Positions 1 through 10,891 of a stretch of DNA of 64,000 nt are shown here, in pieces. The notes beneath the pieces are model-generated. The model was not told the origin of the DNA. It made no database searches and saw nothing but the letters and a program-made list of their open reading frames with translations. Within the stretch, counting starts at the first letter, position 1. Every line of letters starts with the position of its first letter. Source of the DNA: Anthoceros angustus (Eukaryota; Streptophyta; Anthocerotopsida; Anthocerotales; Anthocerotaceae); NCBI GenBank assembly GCA_010909165.1, contig MU008180.1, forward strand, positions 1,028,076-1,092,075, read 5' to 3'. The position numbers were made by a program, and so were the translations under genes.

Positions 1-562
1 AGGCCTCCAAGTAGTTTGCTGGGTTCCCAAGGACAACTCACAAACAACACCTCTGGTGCTGCTCTTCACTATAGCAAGAGTACAAGATAGATCAAAGAGT
101 AGATCTATAATACGCCGTAAGCTTCAGATGTACTTAGCTCTCTCCCGGGCTTAAGCTCCCTGGGTTCTCTACACCTCAGTCCTAGCCTTCCCAACTAGGC
201 AATGAGCTAACCTCATTGTGTATATAAGGAGGGTTACTTCATTCCTAAGCAACTGTTCCTAAGCAAAACCTCACTACCACCAACTTCTTAACTTATCTTT
301 CTATTTAATAATTATTAAATTAAAGTTTAATATTTAAATATGAAATATAGCACTCACTTCGGTGGCTGTGCATAAGAAGAGAAGACATACAAAGACACAC
401 TAAAAAGACATCAATAAAATCTTCCCCGAGACACACTAAGAAGCTATGTTTCCACATTATGAGTCCTTTAGATTGTTCATGAGACTCTCTTTTTACCATA
501 CCCACGTAACCAACCCAAACGCCAGCGGGCAATTGCGTTAGCTATCCCTCAACGTGCTGATT
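1..562. other. No recognisable gene; possible promoter-like segment
   Basis: No convincing reading frame is seen. A TATA-like stretch (tatataag) lies near 220-227. It is followed by a T/A-rich tract around 295-345. The segment could be the promoter or 5' UTR of the small ORF that follows, or part of an LTR cut by the window edge. Nothing decides between these. Confidence 0.3.
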
Positions 563-1015
563 ATGTTTAATACATATGTTAATTTAGAACATCGGGTTGG
601 AGAGGCGATTCGACGGAGCGAAGGCTTGCAGTCCCAACTTGGCAGCGCTCAAGTCGGCTACCAGTTAGCTGACAAGTTTTGTGAGTTGGAACAATGCTTG
701 AAGCAATTGCGAGAGCTGGAAAATCTGCTTCTTGCGATCAAGGAGCAGGGAGGCACGGGCCAGGAACATCTGTCTGTGTTATTCTGGGTGATTGAGCAAC
801 TGGGATGGGTGCAATGTTTAACCCTTGCCCTCGAGGCAAAGTGGCAGAGGCTGCTCGACAAGGCGTTTATCAGCTTTGAAGAACAGCTGGAGACTACCCC
901 TCGGACATGGAGCTGGTTTCAAGAGCAGTATAGCAGGGGTTTGCTCCTTCGTCGTGGCAGGCAAGAGCGCTGCCTTGATATTCCAAGGAGGGATGCGGTC
1001 AAAACCCTCTTTTAA
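563..1015 (+). CDS. Unrecognised ORF, about 150 aa, helical and charged
   Basis: This open frame runs from an ATG at 563 to a stop at 1013-1015. The product is rich in Leu, Glu, Gln and Arg, with heptad-like spacing in the first 70 residues, so a helical or coiled-coil protein is plausible. I do not recognise a family. A second short frame of similar composition occurs at about 1282-1375 and ends in a stop. The two could be exons of one gene or relics of a pseudogene. An AATAAA lies near 1268. No splice pair linking the pieces could be fixed, so the coding call is weak. Confidence 0.3.
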   Translation: MFNTYVNLEHRVGEAIRRSEGLQSQLGSAQVGYQLADKFCELEQCLKQLRELENLLLAIKEQGGTGQEHLSVLFWVIEQLGWVQCLTLALEAKWQRLLDKAFISFEEQLETTPRTWSWFQEQYSRGLLLRRGRQERCLDIPRRDAVKTLF

Positions 1016-1691
1016 CGGTGCATCATGTTGGCTCAAGGGGAAGTCCATTCTACCTGCATCGTATGCAGGAGTGGGTGGACGTGATGGTGCTAGTGTAGTA
1101 GTCCGGTGTGGTGAGCCCTGTTTTGAAAATTGCCGTCAGGTTAGTCCCCGGCTGGGTGGTGTCTTCTCTCCCTGCTCTTTCTAGTGCCTAGCTATCTAGC
1201 TCCAGCCTGTGCTCATGCTCCAGGCCTGTTTTGTAACTGTACACCTTTATAAAGCCACGGTTTCACAAAATAAAGGCTTGCAGGAGCAAAAGGCACTGGA
1301 TTTGGAAAAGTCCTTGGATGCCGTGGTAGATTTAGAAAGTCAGCTTAGCAGGTCTGGGAGATTGCAGGGGATATAAGAAGAAGAACGTGGTACAGTCGAA
1401 GCATACATATAAGCATCAAGATATCTGCTGGAAGCTGTCGTATGGGAAGTTTGGGAACAAGAGACTGCAATATGGCCAGCACGTGGGTAGCACGAGGGGT
1501 GAGACGTGAACTCTGAACTCTCTTGTCTTCGTCTTTCCACCTGCGTTGAAATGGCTCTGACTGCTTGTTGTTGGAACCGGAGCTAAGGGAATGGCTAAAT
1601 GCGATCCTGCTGAGTGGTCCATGAAACCGCCATGTAATTTGATGGTTGTCGAGCTTGTTGTTTGAACGATGGACCTCGTGATTGGGAACAG
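1016..1691 (+). other. Gap before the exonuclease gene; probably holds its first exon or 5' UTR
   Basis: The first supportable codon of the downstream exonuclease follows an acceptor AG at 1690-1691, so at least one 5' exon should lie here. One possibility is the ATG at 1642 followed by a 47-nt GT-AG intron (1645-1691), which would add only a Met before the known frame. That intron is shorter than all the others in the gene, so the start stays open. Confidence 0.3.
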
Positions 1692-4600
1692 GTTAAAAGG
1701 AAGTGCAAGTATCTGGGAAGAACCAGAACTGTCAGGATTCAAACCGAAGAGGCCTACTTGCGGGATGATATTCCCTGTGGCTATGCGAAATGCCAGTTTT
1801 GTCAGCAGGAAATGCCACCACTACCAGCAAATGCTTCACATTATGTGGTACATGCCCCAAGCTCTTGCATTTGCGGTTGTGCGTTGCGCTGGATTGTGTA
1901 GAATTGCAGACCAGCTGAGCCTTTTCTGTAAGGATGCAGGTGCCGGATGCAGATGCCATTCTTGAGTTCCTTGAGATTTTTGAGCTGCCGCAATTTACCG
2001 GTGTCATCTGTCTTACATCTGTTTTGAAGCAGGTCCTACTTTTACTGTGTCTCGTGGCTTTAGTGTTGCTGTTGAAGTATCTATGTTGGTGTCTCGCTAG
2101 AGGCTAACTTGCAAATCCTCTGTCCAGGTTATGGCTCGGTCGAAGCAAAGATACAGGAGATTGAGGTGCGCCCTCGTGGTTGGAGTTTGTCTATCTATTC
2201 TGAGTTTTACGTTTCAGCAATCCTCTGGTGGATTGTGATGACCAACAGTGAGTGCACGAATGTATGCAGGTCACTATGCACAGACCCTAGGAGAGGTTGT
2301 CTCTTTTTTGATGATGAACATTTTCTGTATACATCGGAAGCCATACCCTCAAATCCGAAAGGTGACTAATTGATGCTAATCAGTCTGTCCCCTCCCATTG
2401 TTTTTAATGGGTCTTATGAGTTTTTGACGCTGGGTTGTCATCCAGGTACCAAAGGTTTTGCAACCTGGTACTCAGAGCATATTGGAAAACACAAGCCTGT
2501 CGTTGTGTGGACTGGCAAAGAAAGGGACCCATTTTCGTTTGATGATGACGATGAGGAGGATGAAGAAGCTGATTTGCTGGAGCAATTCAACCGTACACTG
2601 GCATTTGACTTTGAACCTGAAGAAGATCAAGCCATTAAGGTTGATATTCCTTTTGCAATATGAGCTGACCTCTCTGTGTTCAAAGACTTTCCTCTCTGTC
2701 TGTGACTCGTCCTTTGGAGTACTTAGCTGCCTGTTTGGCAGGTTTTGAGTACAAAGGACTACTTTCAGAGCTTCTGGACTGATGACGGAGCAGTGATGGA
2801 ATTGTGTAATACTTTGGTACGTTGTGAGGCCTCATTCGGGAATGTCTGCTTCCCTTTTTTATCTGAAAGAGGTTGACCAGGTTCTTATCTCACCAGTTAG
2901 AATCGCGAGTGGATCCGGTCGGAAGGACTTTGGATGGTATCTCCACATTACAGATCAGCTCAAGAGCTGATCGAAAAAGCTCCTCTATTTATCAAGAGCA
3001 TTTTTCAGGTCAAAGGGTCACCTTCTGTTTTTCTTGATCTGAAAATTTGCATTTTCATCCACATTTGCACTCTGGGCCTGTCACGCCCTCAGCCTGCCTG
3101 AAAGGGGGATCTGGGGCCTTGCATTGACATGCTCTTTGACTCTGCTGGCAGCCCACATGATTGAAGAAGGGCTTGTGGATGGAACACTTCGGGTAGGTGT
3201 ATTTCATGTAAGCAAACATGATCCGGCTGAGGGCTTTGTGCGACCCAGGTATTTATTGATACCAGTCAGCATGGTTGATGTTGCCAACAAGTAATAGGAT
3301 TTACAGGACACTGTGTTTATAAGTGGTAGAGTATTCATGCGGCAGATAGCTAGATTGACATCTGTGTGGGGGCTTCTCCAATCAGCAACAAGAACGAAGC
3401 ATCTCAGCTGGAAATATTGATTCCAGGATCATCACTCCAGAATAGGGCGCTACCCGGAGATCTCGTTGTGGTAAGTTGCTTTGCCAGAGAGGACTTACTA
3501 ACTTATTGTACTTCACTTCAGTGTCTGATAGTCATTTATATTCGGGAATAGGTGCATCTGCTATCTCAGTCAGAGTGGAGAGCTCCAAAACAAGGCCTGC
3601 GTCAACTAACGCTGAAATCCAGTGACCCAGAGTCTCCGAGCCTGGAGGATGATGAATTGCGTGAAGATGGCAGCCTGGAGTCCTTTGGGAAAAGTGCTGC
3701 AGATATCACGTCTGCTGCAGAGCAGACTGTTCCAACAGGCAAGGTAGTGGGTATCTTGCAAAGAAAACAAAGGGATTATGTTGCTTGCCTTACAGAAGAG
3801 GCTGAGAGTGAGATTCTGCAGTCAAGGTCTGACATGTAAGTTCTCCTTTTGTTACCTGGGAGTTTTCTTTCCGTTTGTTCCTTTAGCATATGAGCTTGCA
3901 CTTGTAGTATCTGCAGCCTTGAGTTTCTCAATGTACATGGATTGCATGATGCAGGCTGTGGCAGCTGCTATGCTTCCCAAGAGATAGGCGTATTCCCATG
4001 GTTTGTTGTCTTCCTCAAATTTGTGCTTCAATATGTCATCCTGTTCTCATAAGCAGATAATTCATCTCATTGTGCTCTTCCAGGTTCGTATCACAACCCG
4101 GCAAGGTTTGCTCCTTGTGGGGCAGAGGTTTGTAGTCCGTATAACAGGTTGGGAGTGCAACTCAAAGCATCCAGAAGGACATCTGGTTCGTGTTTTGGGG
4201 CCTATTGGCGATCTAAACACTGAGACTATTGCCATACTGGTGGAGAATGAGATCAACATTTCAGCTTTCAACAGCTTGTAAGTTATCCTGTAGCCAACTA
4301 AACATCTATTCGAGGCACAGGCCAGTAGGCCCTAGATAAATTGAGGTTCTGATACAGAATGTGGATGATCAACAACAGGGCTCTTCAGGAATTGCCACAA
4401 AGCTCTGAAGATGGACCATGGACAATTCCAGAAGAAGAATTTTCTCTCCGCCGGGATCTCCGCTCTGCGCACAGGACATTCAGGTGTAGCGTGCCTACTT
4501 CTTCAGCTGTTGGGCTGTTATTTTAGGCTGGCTCAGTACTATGATGTACACAACTTTGGAGCAATGTTAAATCTTTTGTGAATGGCAGTGTTGATCCTCC

Positions 4601-7600
4601 TGGTAGCAAAGATGTAGATGATGCGCTTTCAGTCCGGCATCTGCAAAATGGTCTACTTGAGGTGCTCTTTGTCTGTTGTCAAGTATGAACGCATTGGTAG
4701 AAACTAGCAGGGTCCAAAGTATCTTAATGTGTCATCTCTTGCCGTTTTATACAGGTTGGGGTTCACATTGCAGATGTGTCATACTTTGTGAAGCAAGGAA
4801 GCCTACTAGATATGGAAGCTCGTGACCGTGGAACAACTGTGTATATGGTTGGCAGGAATTGGCCAATGCTCCCACGCCTTTTGAGGTAAAGAGCTGGCTC
4901 TTCATGGCCTTAGTATCAGTCCGTAAATACAATTTTTCTATATACTCTGTTGTCTTCTGAATTTGTCAGTGAGGACTTATGTTCACTGCTGGGAGGAAAA
5001 GACCGACTGGCTGTCAGTGTCATTTGGACAGTCAACCCTGTCAACGATTTTGAGATAGTGGATGTATGGTTTGGGAGAACCATCATCAATTCTCAGCATC
5101 AGGTACTAAACAAGTAACGAGGCAAACTTGGAACTTGCGTAGCTGGTACACAAATGATCATCTGACCATGCTTTGTACATTGGACAGATGTCGTACGCTC
5201 AAGCTCAAGGTATTTTGGATGGCCATCCACTTCCTGTCGGTTTGGAAATAATTGGTGGAATGGATGAAGTGAGGCAAATGCAGACAGAACTGGCAGTGAT
5301 TGCCAAATTCGCTGAGGTGAGTTGTGAGGTAGATCCATTTTGTGTTTTTCCAGTGACTGATGGATTCGGTGTCTTTTGTAGTTTCCCGCCTTTTGTATCT
5401 ACCGCAGTGCACTTGTGGCTGAATGCTTCTGCTGTTTAACTTCAACTGCAGATAAGACGAGCACTTCGGAAAGCAGATGGAGCAGTTGAACTCTCGAATG
5501 CTGAGTTGAAGTTTGATGTGGATGAAGTAACAAACCCTGTGAATGTCGAGGCAAAACTTGAGCTACCTGTACGAAAAGATGATGTTTAACCCAGTCAGTG
5601 CTGAGTTTATTTTGTTAATTAATTGTTTTCTTTCAATGGTCATCTCAGACACACTTTCACTCCTGCAGATGAATTCAATTGTAGCAGAGCTGATGATATT
5701 GGCCAATGCATTTGTGGCTGAGCGCATTTATCAGTAAGATATGCTCTTTTAGCTTGTGAGTTGTCGGGAAAACCACCCATTTCCTTGTTACTTTTTGCCA
5801 CTGTTGGCCTCTGTCCTGAACACCTGAGCTTGCAGGTCATTCCCTATGTCATCTCTTTTACGGCAGCATGCTCCTCCAAAGCTAGACAGCTTCACATTAT
5901 TATTGGAGGTAAGAGCGAGGCCTTTGTTTGCTGAGCTTTGCCAGGTGGAGTTTCTTCGTCTGTTTTGCAGCAGCGCACTAACAGCTCAGCAAACCGCAGT
6001 GCTGTGCAGCCAGAGGATTTGCGTTGGATGCCTCCAGTAACAAGGTACAGGCACTCAAATTGTCTCTAGTATTTGCGGTTTTTTTGCTCCAAAGAAAGCC
6101 ATCTCCTCACAATGCTGTCAACTTACAGTCATTGGCAGCTTCCCTGGACAGCATGCGAGAAAGCAGTGATCCTGTCATTGAGGTATGAAGATGATCTTTT
6201 GTCCAGTCTCATTAGCCTAATGTCACTGCATCACTTAACTTCCATCGCTTGTCCTCTCAGTTCTGTACATTGAACTAATGGGCTTGTTTGGTGTTGGATG
6301 CTAAATTTGGCAGCATGCATTCAGGGCTCTGGTGACTCGAGCTATGTCAGAAGTAAGTTGCATGTACACAGGCATGTGCTTAAACTGTTTGAAAACCAAT
6401 GAAGTTTGAGTTCATCTGCAATTCTTTGTCTGACGCTGGGTAAGGTTTTCAGGCCATGTACTGCGCAACTGAAGTGGTCTCTGAGTCAAGTAGTTTCTAC
6501 CATTACGGATTGGCGTTAAAGTAAGACACATCAGATGTGCTTGAGTAATAGTAATGTTATCTTTACTTGACGAGGAGAATGTTTCTTCATCCACATTTTG
6601 ACACTGTTTAACGGTTTACAGGTTTTATACACATTTTACGTCCCCCATTCGGCGTTATGCTGATGTGCTAGTGCATCGTATGCTGCTGGAGGCTGTTGAA
6701 GACAATTCGCATAGCGCAGTGAAGAGACCTTCGTCTATTGGTGTCAGGCAGACGTACGACCTGAAAGAGGTACTCTTGGACACTACAACATGTGGAGGTT
6801 AATCCTTATGACAGTGAGGTTTATTTTTTTTTGTGAAGGGTAATACTTCTGACAAACGCTTGAACCTGCAGACAGTAAACCATTTGAACCAGCGGCATAG
6901 ATCAAGCAAGGTAGCTCAGAAGGAGTGCAATGAGCTCTATCTACTCATGTATCTTCAGAAGTATGCAAAGGCAGAGCATGCGGTTGTAAGTTCTCTAGCC
7001 ACGCCAATATTCCCTGGGTATGTTTGACCAACTCCACCACTAACACAATTCAAATCGTGCAGGTTCTGCGAGTACTCCCCAAGGGGCTTGAGGTGTTTGT
7101 ACCAAAGTATGATATTAGAGGTCCTGTGTATTTGCAGGTATATCTTTGTGAACGTTTAAGCATATTATTTAACTGTCTCACGTAAATGCGTCAGGTCCCT
7201 CTAAGAGCTGGCTCTCTTGTGCAGACCAAAAAAGGTGATGTCCTACTTCCTGCAGAGGATGATGGAGAGGATAGATTACTGCCATCGTCAACGCTCCAGA
7301 GAAGTCAAGGAAGCATCAAAGTTCTCGTATGTGTTTAAACAGAGTCATACTTCATGGCATGCATTTGCAATTTTGGGCTCCTTGTTTCCCATGGGTCGTG
7401 TCTTTTAACTCCAGAGGGGAAATGCAGGATCCTACGTCGAGAATGCCTTTAGTCGAGTACAGTCTATTAGATCCGCTTTGCGTTCAGTTGAAGGCAGACG
7501 GTAAGTTCACCAGTTTTTCTTCAAAAAGTTGTTGGATGTATGTAACTCTCGGTAATGTACAGCAGTCCGTCGTTGAACCTCCTTTGACTGTGTGGTTCAG

Positions 7601-8217
7601 GGTCTCGTGTACATAGTCCCACTCTACGGATTCGGGTGTTGAGTCCCAATCACAGCGCAGCAGTTGCTTGTGAGGCAGAGAGAGCACAATTTAATCTCTC
7701 GAATCCTAGAGATCGCCCAGGCAGAAGAGAAGCCCACCCACCCCGGTTGACTCATGCCGGGAAGCATGTTGAGAAGAACAACGCGATCAAGGCCATGGAG
7801 GCTGTTGCACTTGCCCACATTCCCTCTCCACTCCTTCCGGAGCCAAGCAAAAAGAGGAAAGCCTCAACCGTGAGCGAGGTGGCCGGGACGTGGAAGCGCT
7901 CTAAATGCGAAGGTGGGTTCCCTGTCCACCAAGCATGACCCAATTGCAGGCCTGTTGGTGTGAGAGTGATCTAACTTATCTGGACTTCGATTGCAGCCAC
8001 ATGTGTATATCTGAATTCGACTGGAGCCATGGAGCTCCTACAACACAACAGACGCACCGCAAACGCGCCCTTCAATAACCGGGTGCGTCGAAACACAGGC
8101 CTGCCCTGGCTTGTAACGTTTGAAGATTTTGATGGGGAAGTGGACAATGAAGCAAGTAGCGTGGCCTGGCTACGCAGGGGATGGCAGCAGCATCTGGTAC
8201 GAGACCATCTGCGATAA
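1692..8217 (+). CDS. DIS3L1: DIS3-like exonuclease 1 (RNB-family 3'-5' exoribonuclease), about 30 exons
   Basis: This is a processive 3'-5' exoribonuclease of the cytoplasmic exosome type. Exons read by phase include 1692-1847, 1940-2032, 2128-2165, 2270-2361, 2446-2639, 2742-2816, 3152-3237, 3354-3470, 3552-3835, 3955-4000, 4084-4277, 4358-4483, 4589-4661, 4755-4885, 4970-5102, 5188-5316, 5452-5568, 5669-5733, 5836-5908, 5971-6036, 6129-6182, 6314-6352, 6453-6520, 6622-6769, 6872-6985, 7063-7137, 7225-about 7326, about 7415-7500, 7601-7912 and 7997-8217. The order is an N-terminal PIN-like part, cold-shock-like domains, the RNB domain, then S1. The RNB active-site cluster [10 protein letters not shown] (4590s-4620s) keeps all four aspartates. 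[16 protein letters not shown] and LLRQHAPP match DIS3L1 rather than RRP44/DIS3 or SOV/DIS3L2, from memory of those families. In the PIN part the first Asp (VPDAD) is present, but a Gln stands where DIS3 has its catalytic Glu, so endonuclease activity is doubtful. One junction after 2816, the exon 27/28 border and the first exon are unresolved. The C-terminal tail carries basic KKRK/KRSK clusters. Confidence 0.87.
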
Positions 8218-9344
8218 TTTGTTTGAAATGTATTTGATACTTTGTTCCGGCTTGTTTCTCATTTATCGATTGGCAATTCAGGATAAAGCCGCCAGACTGC
8301 GCGCAAGACAACTAAGATGTAGCGTTGTGGACGGAGGCCACTTCGGAAATAGTCCAAGTGAATTCGAAGCCAGGTTGCGCAAGAAAGTGCAATCCATGTA
8401 CGTTTACTTAAGAGCATGAAGGAAGTGCAATCCGTGTACATTTAGTTAAGAAAACTTGATTCACATTAAAGTGCAGTTTATGTACGTACATATACACACG
8501 TTCTAGGGGCTGCGTGGCTGCGCTGGGGCTGAATCGGGACTGCGCTTGCCGGATTCAGCTTGCAGCAAGATAGAGCAGATGTGCACGTTTTTGTAACTTG
8601 TGATTGTGGAAGCACAGCTGGTGACCTGCGAGGCTCCGCGGGGACCCGAGGATCGATGCCGGCCTCGAGTAAATCAGCCAGAGGTAGCGTTGTCGCAGTG
8701 TATTTTCTCGTTTCAGCTGAATGTAAAGTAATGGCCTTGGATCAAGGGTAGTCCTGCCTGCGAGCGCATGATGTCTCCAGACAACACAACTCCAACATCC
8801 CTGCGACAACTAGCAAGCAACAACTAGCAACTCTACTGGCAGAGATGCGGGCGGTTGAACACATTTCAAGAGGTGCTTTACAAGGCCATTCTGGAGTCTG
8901 GACAGTGAGGGCAGAAGACCGCGCCCCCGAGGGACGAAACACAGTTCTTGACCAAAACAAACCTGAACAAACAACCATAAGTTAGACACGGCAAACGCAA
9001 AAAGTGCTGGAGAATTGTGAACGGCATAGTTGAGCTGGCTATCATGAGCTCATGATCTCGGTGTGGGCTTGGAAATCAAGACTGCCTACCTGCACACGCC
9101 AAATGCTGGAGACTGACGGTGCTAATGCTCTCACGGCATGGCCACCTTAAATGTGTACATACTGCATCCTTCAGAGACTATCAGCCTCAAGATTAGTGGG
9201 CAGAAGGACCACTTCCCTCCCACTTCGCGTTTTCACCTATGCCGCTTCACCTCAATTGCATCGCAGGAATCAGAAAATCTGCAGCCACTGTTGAAATCTT
9301 GGACTTGGTGGCCAGCAGCAAGAACGATGTGCCGTTATTGGAGT
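8218..9344. other. Intergenic, no gene seen
   Basis: This holds the 3' flank of the exonuclease gene and the presumed promoter of the germin-like gene. The longest open stretches are short and have no recognisable family. The germin frame is open further upstream (ATG at 9138), but that extension looks like non-coding leader. Confidence 0.5.
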
Positions 9345-9962
9345 ATGGCAGCGAGTTTGGGTTTAATGGCTTGCTTGCTTGCGGTGGAGGCATCCGACCC
9401 CGAGCTCACCACGGACTTCAAAGTGCCACCGGACTCAGAGGTGGACGGCAACTACTTCACCTTCACAGGCTTCCGCAATTTTGCGGCTGCTGAAGGCACT
9501 TTCTACTTCTCCAAGGCAAATCAGCACGTCTTTCCGGCTTTAAGAGGCCTTGGAGTCTCGTTTACGATGTTGCAGTACTTCCCCAACACGACAGATCCTG
9601 TGCACACACACCCCCGCGGCACGGAGCTCTTGTACCTCCTCAACGGTACCATAAACGTGGGACTGGTGGACACCAACGGTAAGCTCTACACTCAGACTTT
9701 GCAACAGGGTGACGTGTTCGTGTTTCCCAAGGGCTTGATGCATTACCACATCAACTTGTCCACCAAAGTGGCCACATCCATCGCCGCCTACAGCAGCTCA
9801 AATCCCGGCACACTTTCTCTGTCCAAAGGGCTCTTGGCATCCGGAATCCCCAGCCTGGAGTTGGAGTTGGCGTTCAGGGCACCCGCGGAAGTGATTGCTC
9901 AGCTCGTAGCTCCTTGGAAGAACACCACCGCAGCTACCTCAATCTCTGACTCCTGCCGATAG
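9345..9962 (+). CDS. Germin-like protein (secreted cupin)
   Basis: A secreted, wall-associated, Mn-binding cupin of the germin-like family. Some relatives have oxalate oxidase or superoxide dismutase activity, which cannot be told from sequence here. The ATG at 9345 gives 205 aa. An ATG 18 nt earlier (9327) is equally possible. The first residues form a short hydrophobic signal peptide (AASLGLMACLLAVEA). The cupin metal ligands are in place: HTHPRGTE (H87, H89, E94) and the second-motif His in PKGLMHYH (H133). The germin-type segment GDVFVFPKGL and the late PGTLSLSKGLLASG are present. The paired N-terminal cysteines of classical germins are absent, and the mature protein begins SDPELTTDF, a form I associate with non-seed-plant members. 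The single exon is unusual among its multi-exon neighbours. It is convergent with the next gene, with about 255 bp between the two stops. Confidence 0.88.
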   Translation: MAASLGLMACLLAVEASDPELTTDFKVPPDSEVDGNYFTFTGFRNFAAAEGTFYFSKANQHVFPALRGLGVSFTMLQYFPNTTDPVHTHPRGTELLYLLNGTINVGLVDTNGKLYTQTLQQGDVFVFPKGLMHYHINLSTKVATSIAAYSSSNPGTLSLSKGLLASGIPSLELELAFRAPAEVIAQLVAPWKNTTAATSISDSCR

Positions 9963-10218
9963 ATTCCTGGTAGGTTTTCTCGTCCTGTACTAGTCTATAC
10001 TACCACAGACTTTTCTAAGGCTCTAAGAAGCACTGCTACCGAAAGAATGACCATCATGATGTCTACACTGTACACAAATTCCTAGAGGCTGTGCGAAAAA
10101 TCGGGTCAGTATGATACAGATGTCTGAACTTTTCAGCCAAAGCTGTATGGTCATTTGAATGACCGAAGGGACCGGCCCCTGCAAAGTAAAGCTCTGCTTG
10201 GAGTGTGTGAATGCATCC

Positions 10219-10891
10219 CTACAAGTACATCGCTCCCGCAACTCCCACAGCAGGGCCTGCCACAATGGTAGGTACCAGAATGTTGACGAAGGCACCAATC
10301 GGAGGTCCAATAAGCGGAATCTTCTTGACCGCACCTTTTGTCACGTGCACCACCAAGATGCCACCCAACATGAACAAGCCAAGACGCTTTCCTCTATCCA
10401 ACGCCACCCGCTTCAGTATGTTCCTTGCAATCCTGTCAAACTGGCCGATGTTGATCGGCCGCTCGAGCGCAGCGCACTCCTCCAGCCGTAACGAGGCATC
10501 GATGTCCTCCTGAGTGACAGGCCTCAGGCAGAGCTTCCCTGCCTTAGGGTCCAGCTCTTGAGAAATTTTCTGTCACACCACAAACACAGAAAGACACGTC
10601 TAGACACACGTCACGCCAGGGATAGGCATCGGAAGCTGGGAAGCAAACATTAAACCAGACTCCCACACGCACCTGCAGGAAGTATTCCAGCGCGGGAAGC
10701 AGCCGCTGCGGAGGCAGCAGGCTCACCGGGTGCGGCAACTGAAAGTGCATAAAAGCGGCCCGCAAGGCTGCGCTGTAGCGCGGGGACGCATCCAGGAGCC
10801 GGTCCACAGTCTCCGCCCAGCCCGGCACCTTTCCCTTGCCCCCGGCCAGCTGATGCTCGCTGCCATCATCCCCGCTCATCCCTCTAACCAT
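10219..10891 (-). CDS. Two-exon small membrane protein of unknown function, 189 aa
   Basis: On the minus strand, exon 1 is 10891-10673 and exon 2 is 10569-10219. They are separated by a 103-nt GT-AG intron in phase 0. The C-terminal third has two hydrophobic stretches (LGLFMLGGILVVHV, and IGAFVNILVPTIVAGPAVGVAGAMYL read in two parts) flanked by basic residues. This suggests a small integral membrane protein with most of the chain on one side. The N-terminal half is soluble-looking and rich in Leu, Pro and charged residues. No family is recognised. A second in-frame ATG lies at codon 5. The clean splice pair and the residue composition argue for a real gene. Confidence 0.6.

Noticed and set aside
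1692-8217. Identification as RRP44/DIS3 or SOV/DIS3L2
   Set aside because: The distinctive residues around the RNB core and the linker after the cold-shock domain follow DIS3L1. DIS3-specific stretches are not seen.
9138-9344. Upstream in-frame ATG of the germin-like gene as the true start
   Set aside because: It would place about 69 residues without any family similarity before the signal peptide. A secreted protein needs the signal peptide at its N terminus.
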